Assembly (NCBI GenBank): GCA_022561415.1
Contig: JADFRH010000132.1
Coordinates: forward strand, 1 to 6,755
DNA from: Planctomycetota bacterium
GTDB lineage: Bacteria > Planctomycetota > Phycisphaerae > UBA1845
Direction: 5' to 3'
DNA: 6,755 nt
This document shows positions 1 through 6,041 of this stretch, in pieces. The notes beneath the pieces are model-generated. The model saw nothing but the letters and a program-made list of their open reading frames with translations. It had not been told where the DNA came from and searched no databases. Each line of letters opens with the position of its first letter. Positions within the stretch are counted from its first letter, which is position 1. The translations under genes and the position numbers were made by a program.

Positions 1-160
1 AAACGCCTTGAAGCCGGATCTGACCATTTATGGTTCTCTACATCACTCTTGGATTCGCAATGGGTGTAACCGGCAACCCGCCGACCCAAAATACCGATTT
101 TCGCGGGGTTGTGGGTTCCGAACCAACCACGAAGTGGTGAAAGACGGTAGCTGCTAACCT

Positions 161-187
161 GGCGGAACAGGGGGGGCGGAACAGGGG
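161..187. repeat. Tandem duplicated 13-mer
   Basis: The 13-mer GGCGGAACAGGGG occurs at 161-173 and again at 175-187, separated by one G. The second copy runs on into GGGACAG-type sequence. GGGGACAG-like motifs often accompany REP-type elements mobilised by Y1 (IS200-like) transposases, but no such transposase is visible here, so that link is only a suggestion. Confidence 0.6.
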
Positions 188-206
188 ACAGCGATGAATT
201 GTTGCG

Positions 207-302
207 GCACCACAGTTCACATTAGATGCGATGCGATCGTCGCGTTTGTTGGACGAAGGCCTGCGCGCCTCGGAGGCGATGAGATGCCGCGAACTGTGGT
301 GC
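207..302. repeat. 96-bp element bounded by 12-bp inverted repeats
   Basis: GCACCACAGTTC at 207-218 is matched exactly by its reverse complement GAACTGTGGTGC at 291-302. The interior holds a second, smaller palindrome around 269-281 (CGCCTC, one base, GAGGCG). I see no clear target-site duplication: the flanks are TTGCG on the left and AGCGA on the right. It could be a MITE-like or REP/BIME-like element or an RNA-level hairpin. The arms are seen directly; the mobile-element reading is inference. Confidence 0.55.
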
Positions 303-308
303 AGCGAG

Positions 309-322
309 CCCGGTGCACCGGG
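309..322. repeat. 14-bp perfect palindrome
   Basis: CCCGGTGCACCGGG reads the same on both strands. It lies a few bases outside the right arm of the 12-bp inverted repeat. There is no T-run on either side, so it is not a standard intrinsic terminator. It could be a protein-binding site or part of the repeat-rich tract. Confidence 0.5.
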
Positions 323-325
323 GGG

Positions 326-339
326 CACCGGCGACCGGC
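326..339. repeat. Tandem heptamer ACCGGCG, two copies
   Basis: ACCGGCG occurs at 326-332 and directly again at 333-339, next to the palindrome at 309-322. Short GC-rich tandem units like this can arise by slippage. No function is evident. Confidence 0.4.
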
Positions 340-407
340 GTGATGACCTGGCCGGGATTTGTTAGCTTCAGAACGCGGAAAGAAGGCGTTGCGGTTGTGT
401 TGGCTCC

Positions 408-623
408 TCAGGCCGCAGCCGGGAGTAACTCGCGAACGCGTCGCCGAACGCGGAAGCGGCGATGGGTCAGATGGCTGCGCATCGCATCGACTTTCGAGGG
501 GCGCCCGGCCACGACCGCGAACAGTTTACCAAAGTCGCGGACCAGCTCGGTCCATGCAGTCGCTTCCAAACCTAGCCGCCGCAGCACCGGCGGTGCCGGT
601 CGTGGGATTCCCGGGATTCCCTT
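408..623 (-). pseudogene. Orphan coding remnant or very small gene, unrecognised
   Basis: On the minus strand a 71-codon frame is open from just after a TGA (624-626) to a TGA at 408-410. It has no ATG near its front; the first usable start is a GTG at 585-587, giving 59 residues. The translation looks like real protein, with segments such as TELVRDFGKLFAVVAGRP and HRRFRVRRRVRELLPAAA, strong third-position GC, and an Arg-rich amphipathic C-terminus. The front encodes GIPGIP from a tandem 9-mer. This resembles the tail of a larger protein whose 5' part is lost, possibly transposon-derived, or a tiny stand-alone gene. I do not recognise the family. It follows the 141-residue gene on the same strand by about 40 bp. 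There is no Shine-Dalgarno-like sequence I would trust. Confidence 0.4.
604..621. repeat. Perfect tandem 9-mer, two copies
   Basis: GGGATTCCC at 604-612 is followed directly by an identical copy at 613-621. It lies at the front of the minus-strand remnant and encodes two Gly-Ile-Pro triplets there. Because the period is nine bases, the duplication keeps the reading frame. Confidence 0.6.
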
Positions 624-665
624 TCACGTTGCGCGTTACCGGACCTGAGCACTTAGCCTCGCGAA

Positions 666-1091
666 CTATCGAGATTCCGGTTCGGAATTTGCGGGCTGTG
701 GAAGTTCCTGAGGATCGTGGATTGTGCCGAAGGAACTCGTCGCCTCCAAGGGAAACAAATCGGTGTCGCTGACGATACGCACGACTACAGACTCGCTCTT
801 GATGTGCCACGAGTTGGATTGGAGATCGGTGCGGCGAGTGAATTGAACGGCGGCCTCCGATGAGGACAGCAATGATTCTCGATCAGACTTGGCAAATCGA
901 AACGTGTGCGTCGCGATCCGGTTCTCTTGATCGAAGTATCGCTCGACACGCTCAATTGGAATGCCACCCGTGTGCAAGTCGATCTTCACCGACGCGACAC
1001 CGTCCGAATTTGCGTCATGCAATTCAAGAACCCGCACGTCGAACGAAGAAGAAGAGCCGCACGCGGAGATGGTCGATCGACTTTGGAACAT
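666..1091 (-). CDS. Hypothetical protein, 141 residues
   Basis: I do not recognise this protein. It starts at an ATG (1089-1091) with an in-frame TAA two codons upstream and ends at TAG (666-668). The sequence alternates charged and hydrophobic residues in a way typical of a soluble, beta-rich domain, for example around residues 98-110 (WHIKSESVVVRIV). Residues 26-31 (DANSDG) match the first half of an EF-hand or dockerin-type calcium loop, but the acidic residue expected at loop position 12 is shifted by one. The first 11 residues contain ISAC, a lipobox-like pattern, yet there is no hydrophobic stretch before it, so a lipoprotein signal is not supported. It lies 65 bp downstream of the zinc-ribbon protein gene on the same strand and could share its transcript. 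No clear ribosome binding site is seen. Its third-position GC looks lower than in leuS. The start or the whole gene could be wrong. Confidence 0.5.
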   Translation of the reverse strand: MFQSRSTISACGSSSSFDVRVLELHDANSDGVASVKIDLHTGGIPIERVERYFDQENRIATHTFRFAKSDRESLLSSSEAAVQFTRRTDLQSNSWHIKSESVVVRIVSDTDLFPLEATSSFGTIHDPQELPQPANSEPESR

Positions 1092-1156
1092 CTGTTACGC
1101 CCGCCGAAGATGCCACGGACCGGGCAGATCGGACATCGCCACAAGACCGCCGTCCT

Positions 1157-2092
1157 TCAACCCTCCTGCGGCGAGCGAGCGTCCGACCGCTGCATGGACG
1201 GCGCGAGGTCGAGCGAGGTTGGCGTGGTCGCGCCGCGAGATTGCGTAACCCACAGCAGTACGAACATGACCAAGACCAGAGCGGCCGCGACGATCCAGGT
1301 AGCGCGGATGCCGCCGACGCGCGGCGGCGCGTCCCAGAGGTTCTCGCCTGAGGGCGGTTGTGCCTGCTTGACGGCGGCCGAGAGCCCGGCGAGTTTCGCG
1401 GAGCCGACCGGCGGATCGGTAAGGGAAGTCCGAGTCACATAGGACGCCGCTTCCGGTTTGGCCGTCGGTGGATCGAACGTCAGATAGGCATTGCATTTCC
1501 GACAGGCCGGCTGCGTCAGCGAGACGCGGTCATGGCAGCGCCAGCACCGCTCGAAATAGCGGCACAAACCCGGCGTCTCGGCGGCAAATCGCCACTGATG
1601 GTTTGTCGACGGACCGCGAACGATCGACGTCTCCATAATCAGCCCGCGTCGAATCTGCTTGATGATTCGCTCGAGGCTTACGCCGGGAAAGGGGCGAACA
1701 TGCTCCAGGACATACCAGGGGCCGGCGTGAAGCCTCATCTTCTTGCGCATCGCCATGCTGTGATCCTGCCCGCAGTGTTCGCACTCGACGACGTCTCGCA
1801 GAATGAGCTGCCCACAGGAGACACAAGGCCTGGCGCGCCCATGCCACACCTCCCGGCCATCGGGGCTGAGCGGTCCGATCCCGCTGCGAGCGGCCACCTC
1901 CAGCGCGTGACGGCCCGGCGGCAGATCGCTTGCGTCCGGTGTCGGTTTCGATGAGTCGCCTAATGTCGGGGTATTGGGATCGTCCACGTTTCTTGGCTCC
2001 AGCGTATGGACTATTGTAGGAGGCGCAGTTTGAGTGGACAACTCCGACTCGAATCGATTTATCAGATCGCTTGAAGGGCGCTCGGCTGTCAC
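1157..2092 (-). CDS. Zinc-ribbon / GYF-like / C-terminal transmembrane protein
   Basis: This 311-residue protein (from the GTG at 2090-2092) has a polar, Pro/Thr-rich N-terminus (1-85), then a zinc-ribbon knuckle pair C90-x2-C93 and C104-x2-C107. A segment at about 124-172 follows, starting GPWYVLEHVRPFPG and ending NHQWRFA, resembling GYF_2-type domains. A second knuckle pair, C183-x2-C186 and C197-x2-C200, is followed by a low-complexity linker and one hydrophobic helix (about 265-283), then a short polar tail. It is probably anchored by that helix with the zinc and GYF-like domains in the cytoplasm; function is unknown. The GTG has GGAG five bases upstream. The frame stays open far into leuS antisense, so ATG 2137 and GTG 2107 are alternatives; I prefer 2092 because it leaves room for divergent promoters. 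The gene diverges from leuS. Confidence 0.78.
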   Translation of the reverse strand: MTAERPSSDLINRFESELSTQTAPPTIVHTLEPRNVDDPNTPTLGDSSKPTPDASDLPPGRHALEVAARSGIGPLSPDGREVWHGRARPCVSCGQLILRDVVECEHCGQDHSMAMRKKMRLHAGPWYVLEHVRPFPGVSLERIIKQIRRGLIMETSIVRGPSTNHQWRFAAETPGLCRYFERCWRCHDRVSLTQPACRKCNAYLTFDPPTAKPEAASYVTRTSLTDPPVGSAKLAGLSAAVKQAQPPSGENLWDAPPRVGGIRATWIVAAALVLVMFVLLWVTQSRGATTPTSLDLAPSMQRSDARSPQEG

Positions 2093-2099
2093 GTAGACT
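2071..2099 (+). promoter_or_regulatory. Possible sigma70-type promoter for leuS
   Basis: TTGAAG (2071-2076) and TAGACT (2094-2099) are separated by 17 bases, each matching four of six positions of the TTGACA/TATAAT consensus. It would start transcription near 2106, giving a leader of about 50 bases before the leuS ATG. The -35 box would lie inside the first codons of the divergent minus-strand gene. Matches this good arise by chance fairly often, and planctomycete promoters are not well defined. Confidence 0.3.
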
Positions 2100-2158
2100 C
2101 CGGCCACGATGTTCGGCGATCGACTGGCCGGACCCATCCGAAGCGAAACGCAACTTCC

Positions 2159-5100
2159 ATGGCGCAGACACAACAGGATCGCAAGCCGGGGCGCTACGAC
2201 TTCACCGGCATCGAGCGGCGCTGGCAGCAGTACTGGGAAGAGAACGAGACGTTCCGTGCCGCCAACCCGGGCGAGCCGGGATTCGACGCCGACAAGCCGA
2301 AGTTCTACATCCTCGACATGTTTCCCTACCCCAGCGGCTCGGGGCTTCACGTCGGTCATCCGGTCGGCTACTGCGCCACGGACATCGTCGCACGCCACAA
2401 GCGAATGTGCGGCTTCAACGTGCTGCACCCGATGGGTTTCGACGCCTTCGGGCTGCCGGCCGAGCAGTACGCCATCGAACACAACGTTCATCCTGCGGTC
2501 ACGACCGCCAAGAACATCGACCGCTATCGTGAGCAGCTCAAGATGTTCGGCTTCAGCTACGACTGGAGCCGTGAGCTGGCGACGAGCGACCCCGGCTTCT
2601 ACAAGTTTACGCAGTGGATCTTTCTGCAACTGTTCGAGAGCTGGTACGACGACCGGTGCGTGTGGGTTGACCCACAGGGGCAAGACGCCGTCGGGCGTGC
2701 CCGGCCCATTGCCGAACTGACGGCCGAACTGGAGTCGGGGCGCTGGGGCGTCAGCCCGACGATGGCGCTCGTGCGTGAGAAGGGCGAAGAGGGCCGGCGC
2801 GAATGGGCCGATCTCTCATCGTCCGATCGAAAGCGCGTGCTCGATCATCATCGACTCGCCTTTGTGGACGAGATCCCCGTCAACTGGTGCCCTGCCCTTG
2901 GCACGGTGCTGTCCAACGAGGAAGTCACCAACGAGGGTCGCAGCGACCGCGGCGATCACCCGGTGTTTCGTCGGCCGCTTCGACAGTGGCTTCTGCGTAT
3001 CACGAAGTACGCCGATCGGCTGCTAGCCGACCTGGACGGACTCGATTGGCCCGAACCGATCAAGATCATGCAGCGAAACTGGATCGGCAGGAGCACCGGC
3101 GCGGAGGTCGTGTTTCCGCTGGCGCAGTGGTGGAGCATCGAAAACGGGCGGTGGATCTGTCGCAAGCGCGGCGCCAACCACGATCAGCCGCTGTCCTACG
3201 AGAGTTTCCCCAACGCCATTCGGGTCTACACGACGCGCCCCGATACGCTTTTCGGCGCCACCTATGTGGTGCTGGCGCCGGACCATGATCTGGTGGATCA
3301 GATCACGACGGCCGAGCACCGCGCCGAGGTCGGAGCGTACGCCAACGCGGCCGCGAGCCGCTCCGACCTGGACCGAACGGCCGATACCAAAGAAAAGACC
3401 GGCGTCTTCACCGGCGCCTACGCGGTCAATCCGGTCAACGGTCAGCCGGTCCCCATCTGGGTGGCGGACTACGTGCTGATGACCTACGGCACCGGGGCGA
3501 TCATGGCCGTACCGGGCGGCGACACGCGCGACTACGAGTTCGCGCAAAAGTTCGACCTGCCTATCATCGCCGTGGTAAAGCCGACCCCGCAGTGGATCGA
3601 GCGGCGCGTGGCCGGTATGACCGGCGACCTGGAGACACCGGCGTCGACCGCCTTCGAAGAGTTCGTGAGCAAGTTTCAGGAACTGGCCACAAGCGTTGAC
3701 GAACGCCGTCAACGCATCGCCGGTCTCAACGACAAGACCCGACGTGTGTTACTGGATCGCGTCGGCGTCGATCGGCTCATCGATCACTACGTGGAACATC
3801 CCGAAACCTGGGGCGAAGCGTTTGCGGGGGAGGGTGTCAACGTTCGGTCTCCCGGACCCGGCGTGACGCTGGACGTGCCGGGTGGCGCCTGCGTACTTGA
3901 CGGACTCGAAACGCCCAAGGCCAAATCGCGCATCATCGATTGGCTCGAGTCGAACGGCGTCGGTCGCCGCGCAGTCAACTACAAACTGCGCGAGTGGATC
4001 TTCAGCCGACAAAAGTACTGGGGTGAGCCGTTCCCGGTGTGGCACACCGAGGACGGAGACACCATCAGCGTCGACCACGACGAACTACCGGTCGAGCTGC
4101 CGGAGATGGAGGATTTCAAGCCGACCCCGACGGTCGAGAACGCCGACGCGCTGCCCGAGCCGCCGCTGGGTCGCGCCAAGGCCTGGGTATCGCAGACGCG
4201 CGACGGCGCAGTCTATCGGCGCGATCTCAACACGATGCCCCAGTGGGCGGGTTCGTGTTGGTATTACCTTCGATTCATCGATGCGAACAACACCAAGCGG
4301 TTCTGCGGCAGCGAGGCGGAGCGCTATTGGATGCCCGTCGATCTCTACGTGGGCGGGGCCGAGCACGCCGTGTTACACCTGCTCTACGCGAGGTTCTGGC
4401 ACAAGGTGCTGTACGACCGTGGGTACGTCTCGACGCGCGAGCCGTTCCACAAGCTGTTCAATCAGGGCATGATTCAGAGCTTCGCCTATCGCGACAAGAC
4501 CGGTCGTGTCTACGGAAACGACGCGGTGGAGGATCGCGGCGACGAACAGTTCGTGCTGAAGAAAACGGGTGACCCGGTCGGCCGCGTCATCGCCAAGATG
4601 AGCAAGTCGCTCAAGAACGTCGTCAACCCCGACGACATAATCTCCCGGTTCGGGGCGGACACCTTCAGGCTCTACGAGATGTACATGGGTCCGCTCGACG
4701 CGTCGAAACCGTGGAACACGCGCGACGTGCCGGGTCTGTTCAAGCTCTGCCAGCGCGTCTGGCGACTGGTGGTCGACGAGAATACCGACCGGCTCACCGA
4801 CGCGCTGACCGACGACGAGCCGGACGAGGACTCGCTACGTGCGCTGCACAAACTCATCAAGCGCGTGACCGTCGATCTTGGGCAACTCAAGCTCAACACC
4901 GCCATCGCCGCGATTTTCGATTTCGTCAACTTCATGACGCCGCGCCCGCACCGGCCTCGCTCGATCATCGAACCGTTCGTGTTGGTCGTGTCACCGTTCG
5001 CGCCGCACCTGGGCGAAGAGCTCTGGCACCGCCTCGGGCACGATCGCACGCTGGCGTATGAGCCCTGGCCCGCGCACGACGAAGCGCTCGCCCGGGACGA

Positions 5101-5290
5101 GGAGGTCGAGATCGGCGTTCAGATCAACGGAAAGGTCAAGGCCCGCGTGATGGTGCCGGCCGACGCCGACGAAGCGACCATCCAGGCGACCGCCCTCGCG
5201 GAGGACCGAGTGTGTGCCGCACTGCGGGGCAAGACCATCCGCAAGGTCATCGTCGTCAAGGGGCGCCTCGTCAACGTCGTGGCCACGTAG
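2159..5290 (+). CDS. leuS: Leucyl-tRNA synthetase (LeuRS), long form
   Basis: Class Ia aminoacyl-tRNA synthetase that charges tRNA-Leu with leucine using ATP in the cytoplasm. Visible landmarks in order: HIGH-type motif HVGH (64-67), FDAFGLPAEQYA (94-105), zinc-module NWCPALGTVL (242-251), mQRNWIGRS (305-312), editing-domain TTRPDT (358-363) and GTGAIMAVP (444-452), LREWIFSRQKYWGEP (610-624), AGSCWYYLRF (697-706), KMSKS (813-817), an anticodon-binding helical region (about 850-970) and the C-terminal domain from about 984. At 1043 residues it is much longer than the usual bacterial 800-880. The excess sits mainly at about 167-235 and 475-556. Only one zinc-module cysteine (C244) remains, and the editing motif reads GGDTRD rather than GHDxRD. 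ATG 2159 is preceded by no strong Shine-Dalgarno sequence. The next gene starts 6 bases after its TAG. Confidence 0.98.
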   Translation: MAQTQQDRKPGRYDFTGIERRWQQYWEENETFRAANPGEPGFDADKPKFYILDMFPYPSGSGLHVGHPVGYCATDIVARHKRMCGFNVLHPMGFDAFGLPAEQYAIEHNVHPAVTTAKNIDRYREQLKMFGFSYDWSRELATSDPGFYKFTQWIFLQLFESWYDDRCVWVDPQGQDAVGRARPIAELTAELESGRWGVSPTMALVREKGEEGRREWADLSSSDRKRVLDHHRLAFVDEIPVNWCPALGTVLSNEEVTNEGRSDRGDHPVFRRPLRQWLLRITKYADRLLADLDGLDWPEPIKIMQRNWIGRSTGAEVVFPLAQWWSIENGRWICRKRGANHDQPLSYESFPNAIRVYTTRPDTLFGATYVVLAPDHDLVDQITTAEHRAEVGAYANAAASRSDLDRTADTKEKTGVFTGAYAVNPVNGQPVPIWVADYVLMTYGTGAIMAVPGGDTRDYEFAQKFDLPIIAVVKPTPQWIERRVAGMTGDLETPASTAFEEFVSKFQELATSVDERRQRIAGLNDKTRRVLLDRVGVDRLIDHYVEHPETWGEAFAGEGVNVRSPGPGVTLDVPGGACVLDGLETPKAKSRIIDWLESNGVGRRAVNYKLREWIFSRQKYWGEPFPVWHTEDGDTISVDHDELPVELPEMEDFKPTPTVENADALPEPPLGRAKAWVSQTRDGAVYRRDLNTMPQWAGSCWYYLRFIDANNTKRFCGSEAERYWMPVDLYVGGAEHAVLHLLYARFWHKVLYDRGYVSTREPFHKLFNQGMIQSFAYRDKTGRVYGNDAVEDRGDEQFVLKKTGDPVGRVIAKMSKSLKNVVNPDDIISRFGADTFRLYEMYMGPLDASKPWNTRDVPGLFKLCQRVWRLVVDENTDRLTDALTDDEPDEDSLRALHKLIKRVTVDLGQLKLNTAIAAIFDFVNFMTPRPHRPRSIIEPFVLVVSPFAPHLGEELWHRLGHDRTLAYEPWPAHDEALARDEEVEIGVQINGKVKARVMVPADADEATIQATALAEDRVCAALRGKTIRKVIVVKGRLVNVVAT

Positions 5291-5296
5291 CTTTCC

Positions 5297-5899
5297 ATGT
5301 CCGACATTCAATCCGTACATCTCGAGATCGAAGCCAAGTTTCGCGTCGCCTCGCACGAGCGGATTCGTGAACGGTTGATCGCTGCGGGCGCCGAGTCGCT
5401 CGGGACCGTGCTCGAAACCAATGAGATTTTCGATGCCGCAGACGGATCGCTTCGCCGGTCCGGACGCGGTGTGCGGATTCGCTCGACGATCAGCGAAGAA
5501 ACGCAAGAGCGAAGCGCGACGATGACCTTCAAGGGTCCAGTCCGACCGGGACCGTTCAAGTCGCGCGAGGAGCAGGAGGTCGTGGTCAGTGACGCTGCGA
5601 CCGCGTCGCAAATCCTGCGCGGCCTCGGTCTCGTGAGGGTGCTCCGGTACGAGAAACGCCGTGAGAGCTGGCGGCTGGACGACTGCCTGATCGAGCTGGA
5701 CGAGCCGCCGCACATCGGCCTGTTCGTCGAGATCGAAGGGCCGGGCGAAGCGGCGATCGCAGCCACCGCCACCCGGCTGGGACTCGACGGTGTTGCCCAT
5801 GAAAAAGCGTCCTACGTTCGCATGCTCCATGCCTACTGCGTCGAGCACGGTATAGCGGACTTTTCACTCGCGCTGGGCTCGACGAGTAACGCCGTGTGA
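5297..5899 (+). CDS. CYTH-domain protein (class IV adenylate cyclase / triphosphatase type)
   Basis: This 200-residue protein carries the CYTH tunnel-fold signature: ExExK at E10-E12-K14, the NEIFDAADGSLRRSGRGVRI segment (42-61) with R60 and R62, K79 in TMTFKG, the acidic run REEQEV (90-95), K120-R121, and the ELDEPPHIGLFVEIE strand pair (133-147) with E145 and E147. These charged residues line the tunnel that binds triphosphate and two metal ions in the family. Members include CyaB adenylate cyclase, thiamine triphosphatase and inorganic triphosphatase; sequence alone does not tell which this is. The closest layout is the CyaB-like bacterial group. It begins 6 bases after leuS, so co-transcription or translational coupling is likely. 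No signal peptide or membrane segment is seen; it should be cytoplasmic. There is no CHAD domain. Confidence 0.92.
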   Translation: MSDIQSVHLEIEAKFRVASHERIRERLIAAGAESLGTVLETNEIFDAADGSLRRSGRGVRIRSTISEETQERSATMTFKGPVRPGPFKSREEQEVVVSDAATASQILRGLGLVRVLRYEKRRESWRLDDCLIELDEPPHIGLFVEIEGPGEAAIAATATRLGLDGVAHEKASYVRMLHAYCVEHGIADFSLALGSTSNAV

Positions 5900-6027
5900 C
5901 AAGGGACACGCACCCTCCCCTGATCCTCGGGTGAAGACGCGGTGGAGCGTCGAAGAACGGTCTAGTATATCATGACCGGCAACGATGCGCAGCCCCCGAG
6001 GGCCTTACATGGGCGGGGAGCCCGATC

Positions 6028-6032
6028 GGAGG
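6028..6032 (+). promoter_or_regulatory. Ribosome binding site deciding the DUF2723 start
   Basis: GGAGG lies nine bases before GTG 6042 and is the strongest Shine-Dalgarno match near the front of this gene. A weaker GAGG (5998-6001) sits seven bases before ATG 6009, so the upstream start remains possible. Confidence 0.5.
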
Positions 6033-6041
6033 TGTCGGTCA

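Larger units (their letters stand above)
1..407. other. Repeat-rich stretch without a supported gene
   Basis: I find no convincing coding sequence here. A plus-strand frame is open from base 2 to a stop near 157 (about 51 codons) and could be the tail of a gene cut by the window edge, but its sequence looks weakly protein-like and I do not recognise it. A 96-codon minus-strand frame (38-328) runs straight through the inverted repeat at 207-302 and is rich in Arg, Ser and Pro, as chance frames are in GC-rich DNA. The stretch instead holds short stems (114-124 and 126-138), a tandem 13-mer, a 12-bp inverted repeat, a 14-bp palindrome and a tandem heptamer. This looks more like dispersed repeat or mobile-element debris than a gene; that reading is inference. 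Confidence 0.5.

Noticed and set aside
201..260. Integron attC site
   Set aside because: One GTTRRRY match (248-254) was found but no RYYYAAC partner at a suitable distance and no attC fold.
38..328. 96-codon minus-strand frame at the left end
   Set aside because: It crosses the 12-bp inverted repeat and palindrome and looks like translated repeat DNA.
1079..1125. Lipoprotein signal on the 141-residue protein (ISAC)
   Set aside because: Only seven residues precede the ISAC pattern and none form a hydrophobic core.
860..1442. Overlapping plus-strand frames of 163 and 178 codons
   Set aside because: They are Arg-rich and lack protein-like patterning; the minus strand reads better in the same interval.
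2093..2683. Upstream extension of the zinc-ribbon gene to give a 508-residue protein
   Set aside because: The added part is antisense to the conserved catalytic core of leuS and has the bias expected of a shadow frame; the protein-like part begins near 2092-2137.
3023..3712. 229-codon minus-strand frame inside leuS
   Set aside because: It is wholly antisense to LeuRS, rich in Arg, Gly and Val, and has no recognisable motif; a GC-rich shadow.
4991..5848. 285-codon minus-strand frame across the end of leuS and the CYTH gene
   Set aside because: Both sense-strand genes are clearly identified over this interval; the frame mirrors their codon bias.
5911..5951. Rho-independent terminator after the CYTH gene
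   Set aside because: Only two weak 5-bp stems (5911-5915/5929-5933 and 5936-5940/5947-5951) and no T-run follow.
5940..5971. Promoter before the DUF2723 gene around TCTAGTATAT
   Set aside because: A -10-like AT patch is present but no acceptable -35 box lies 16-18 bases upstream.
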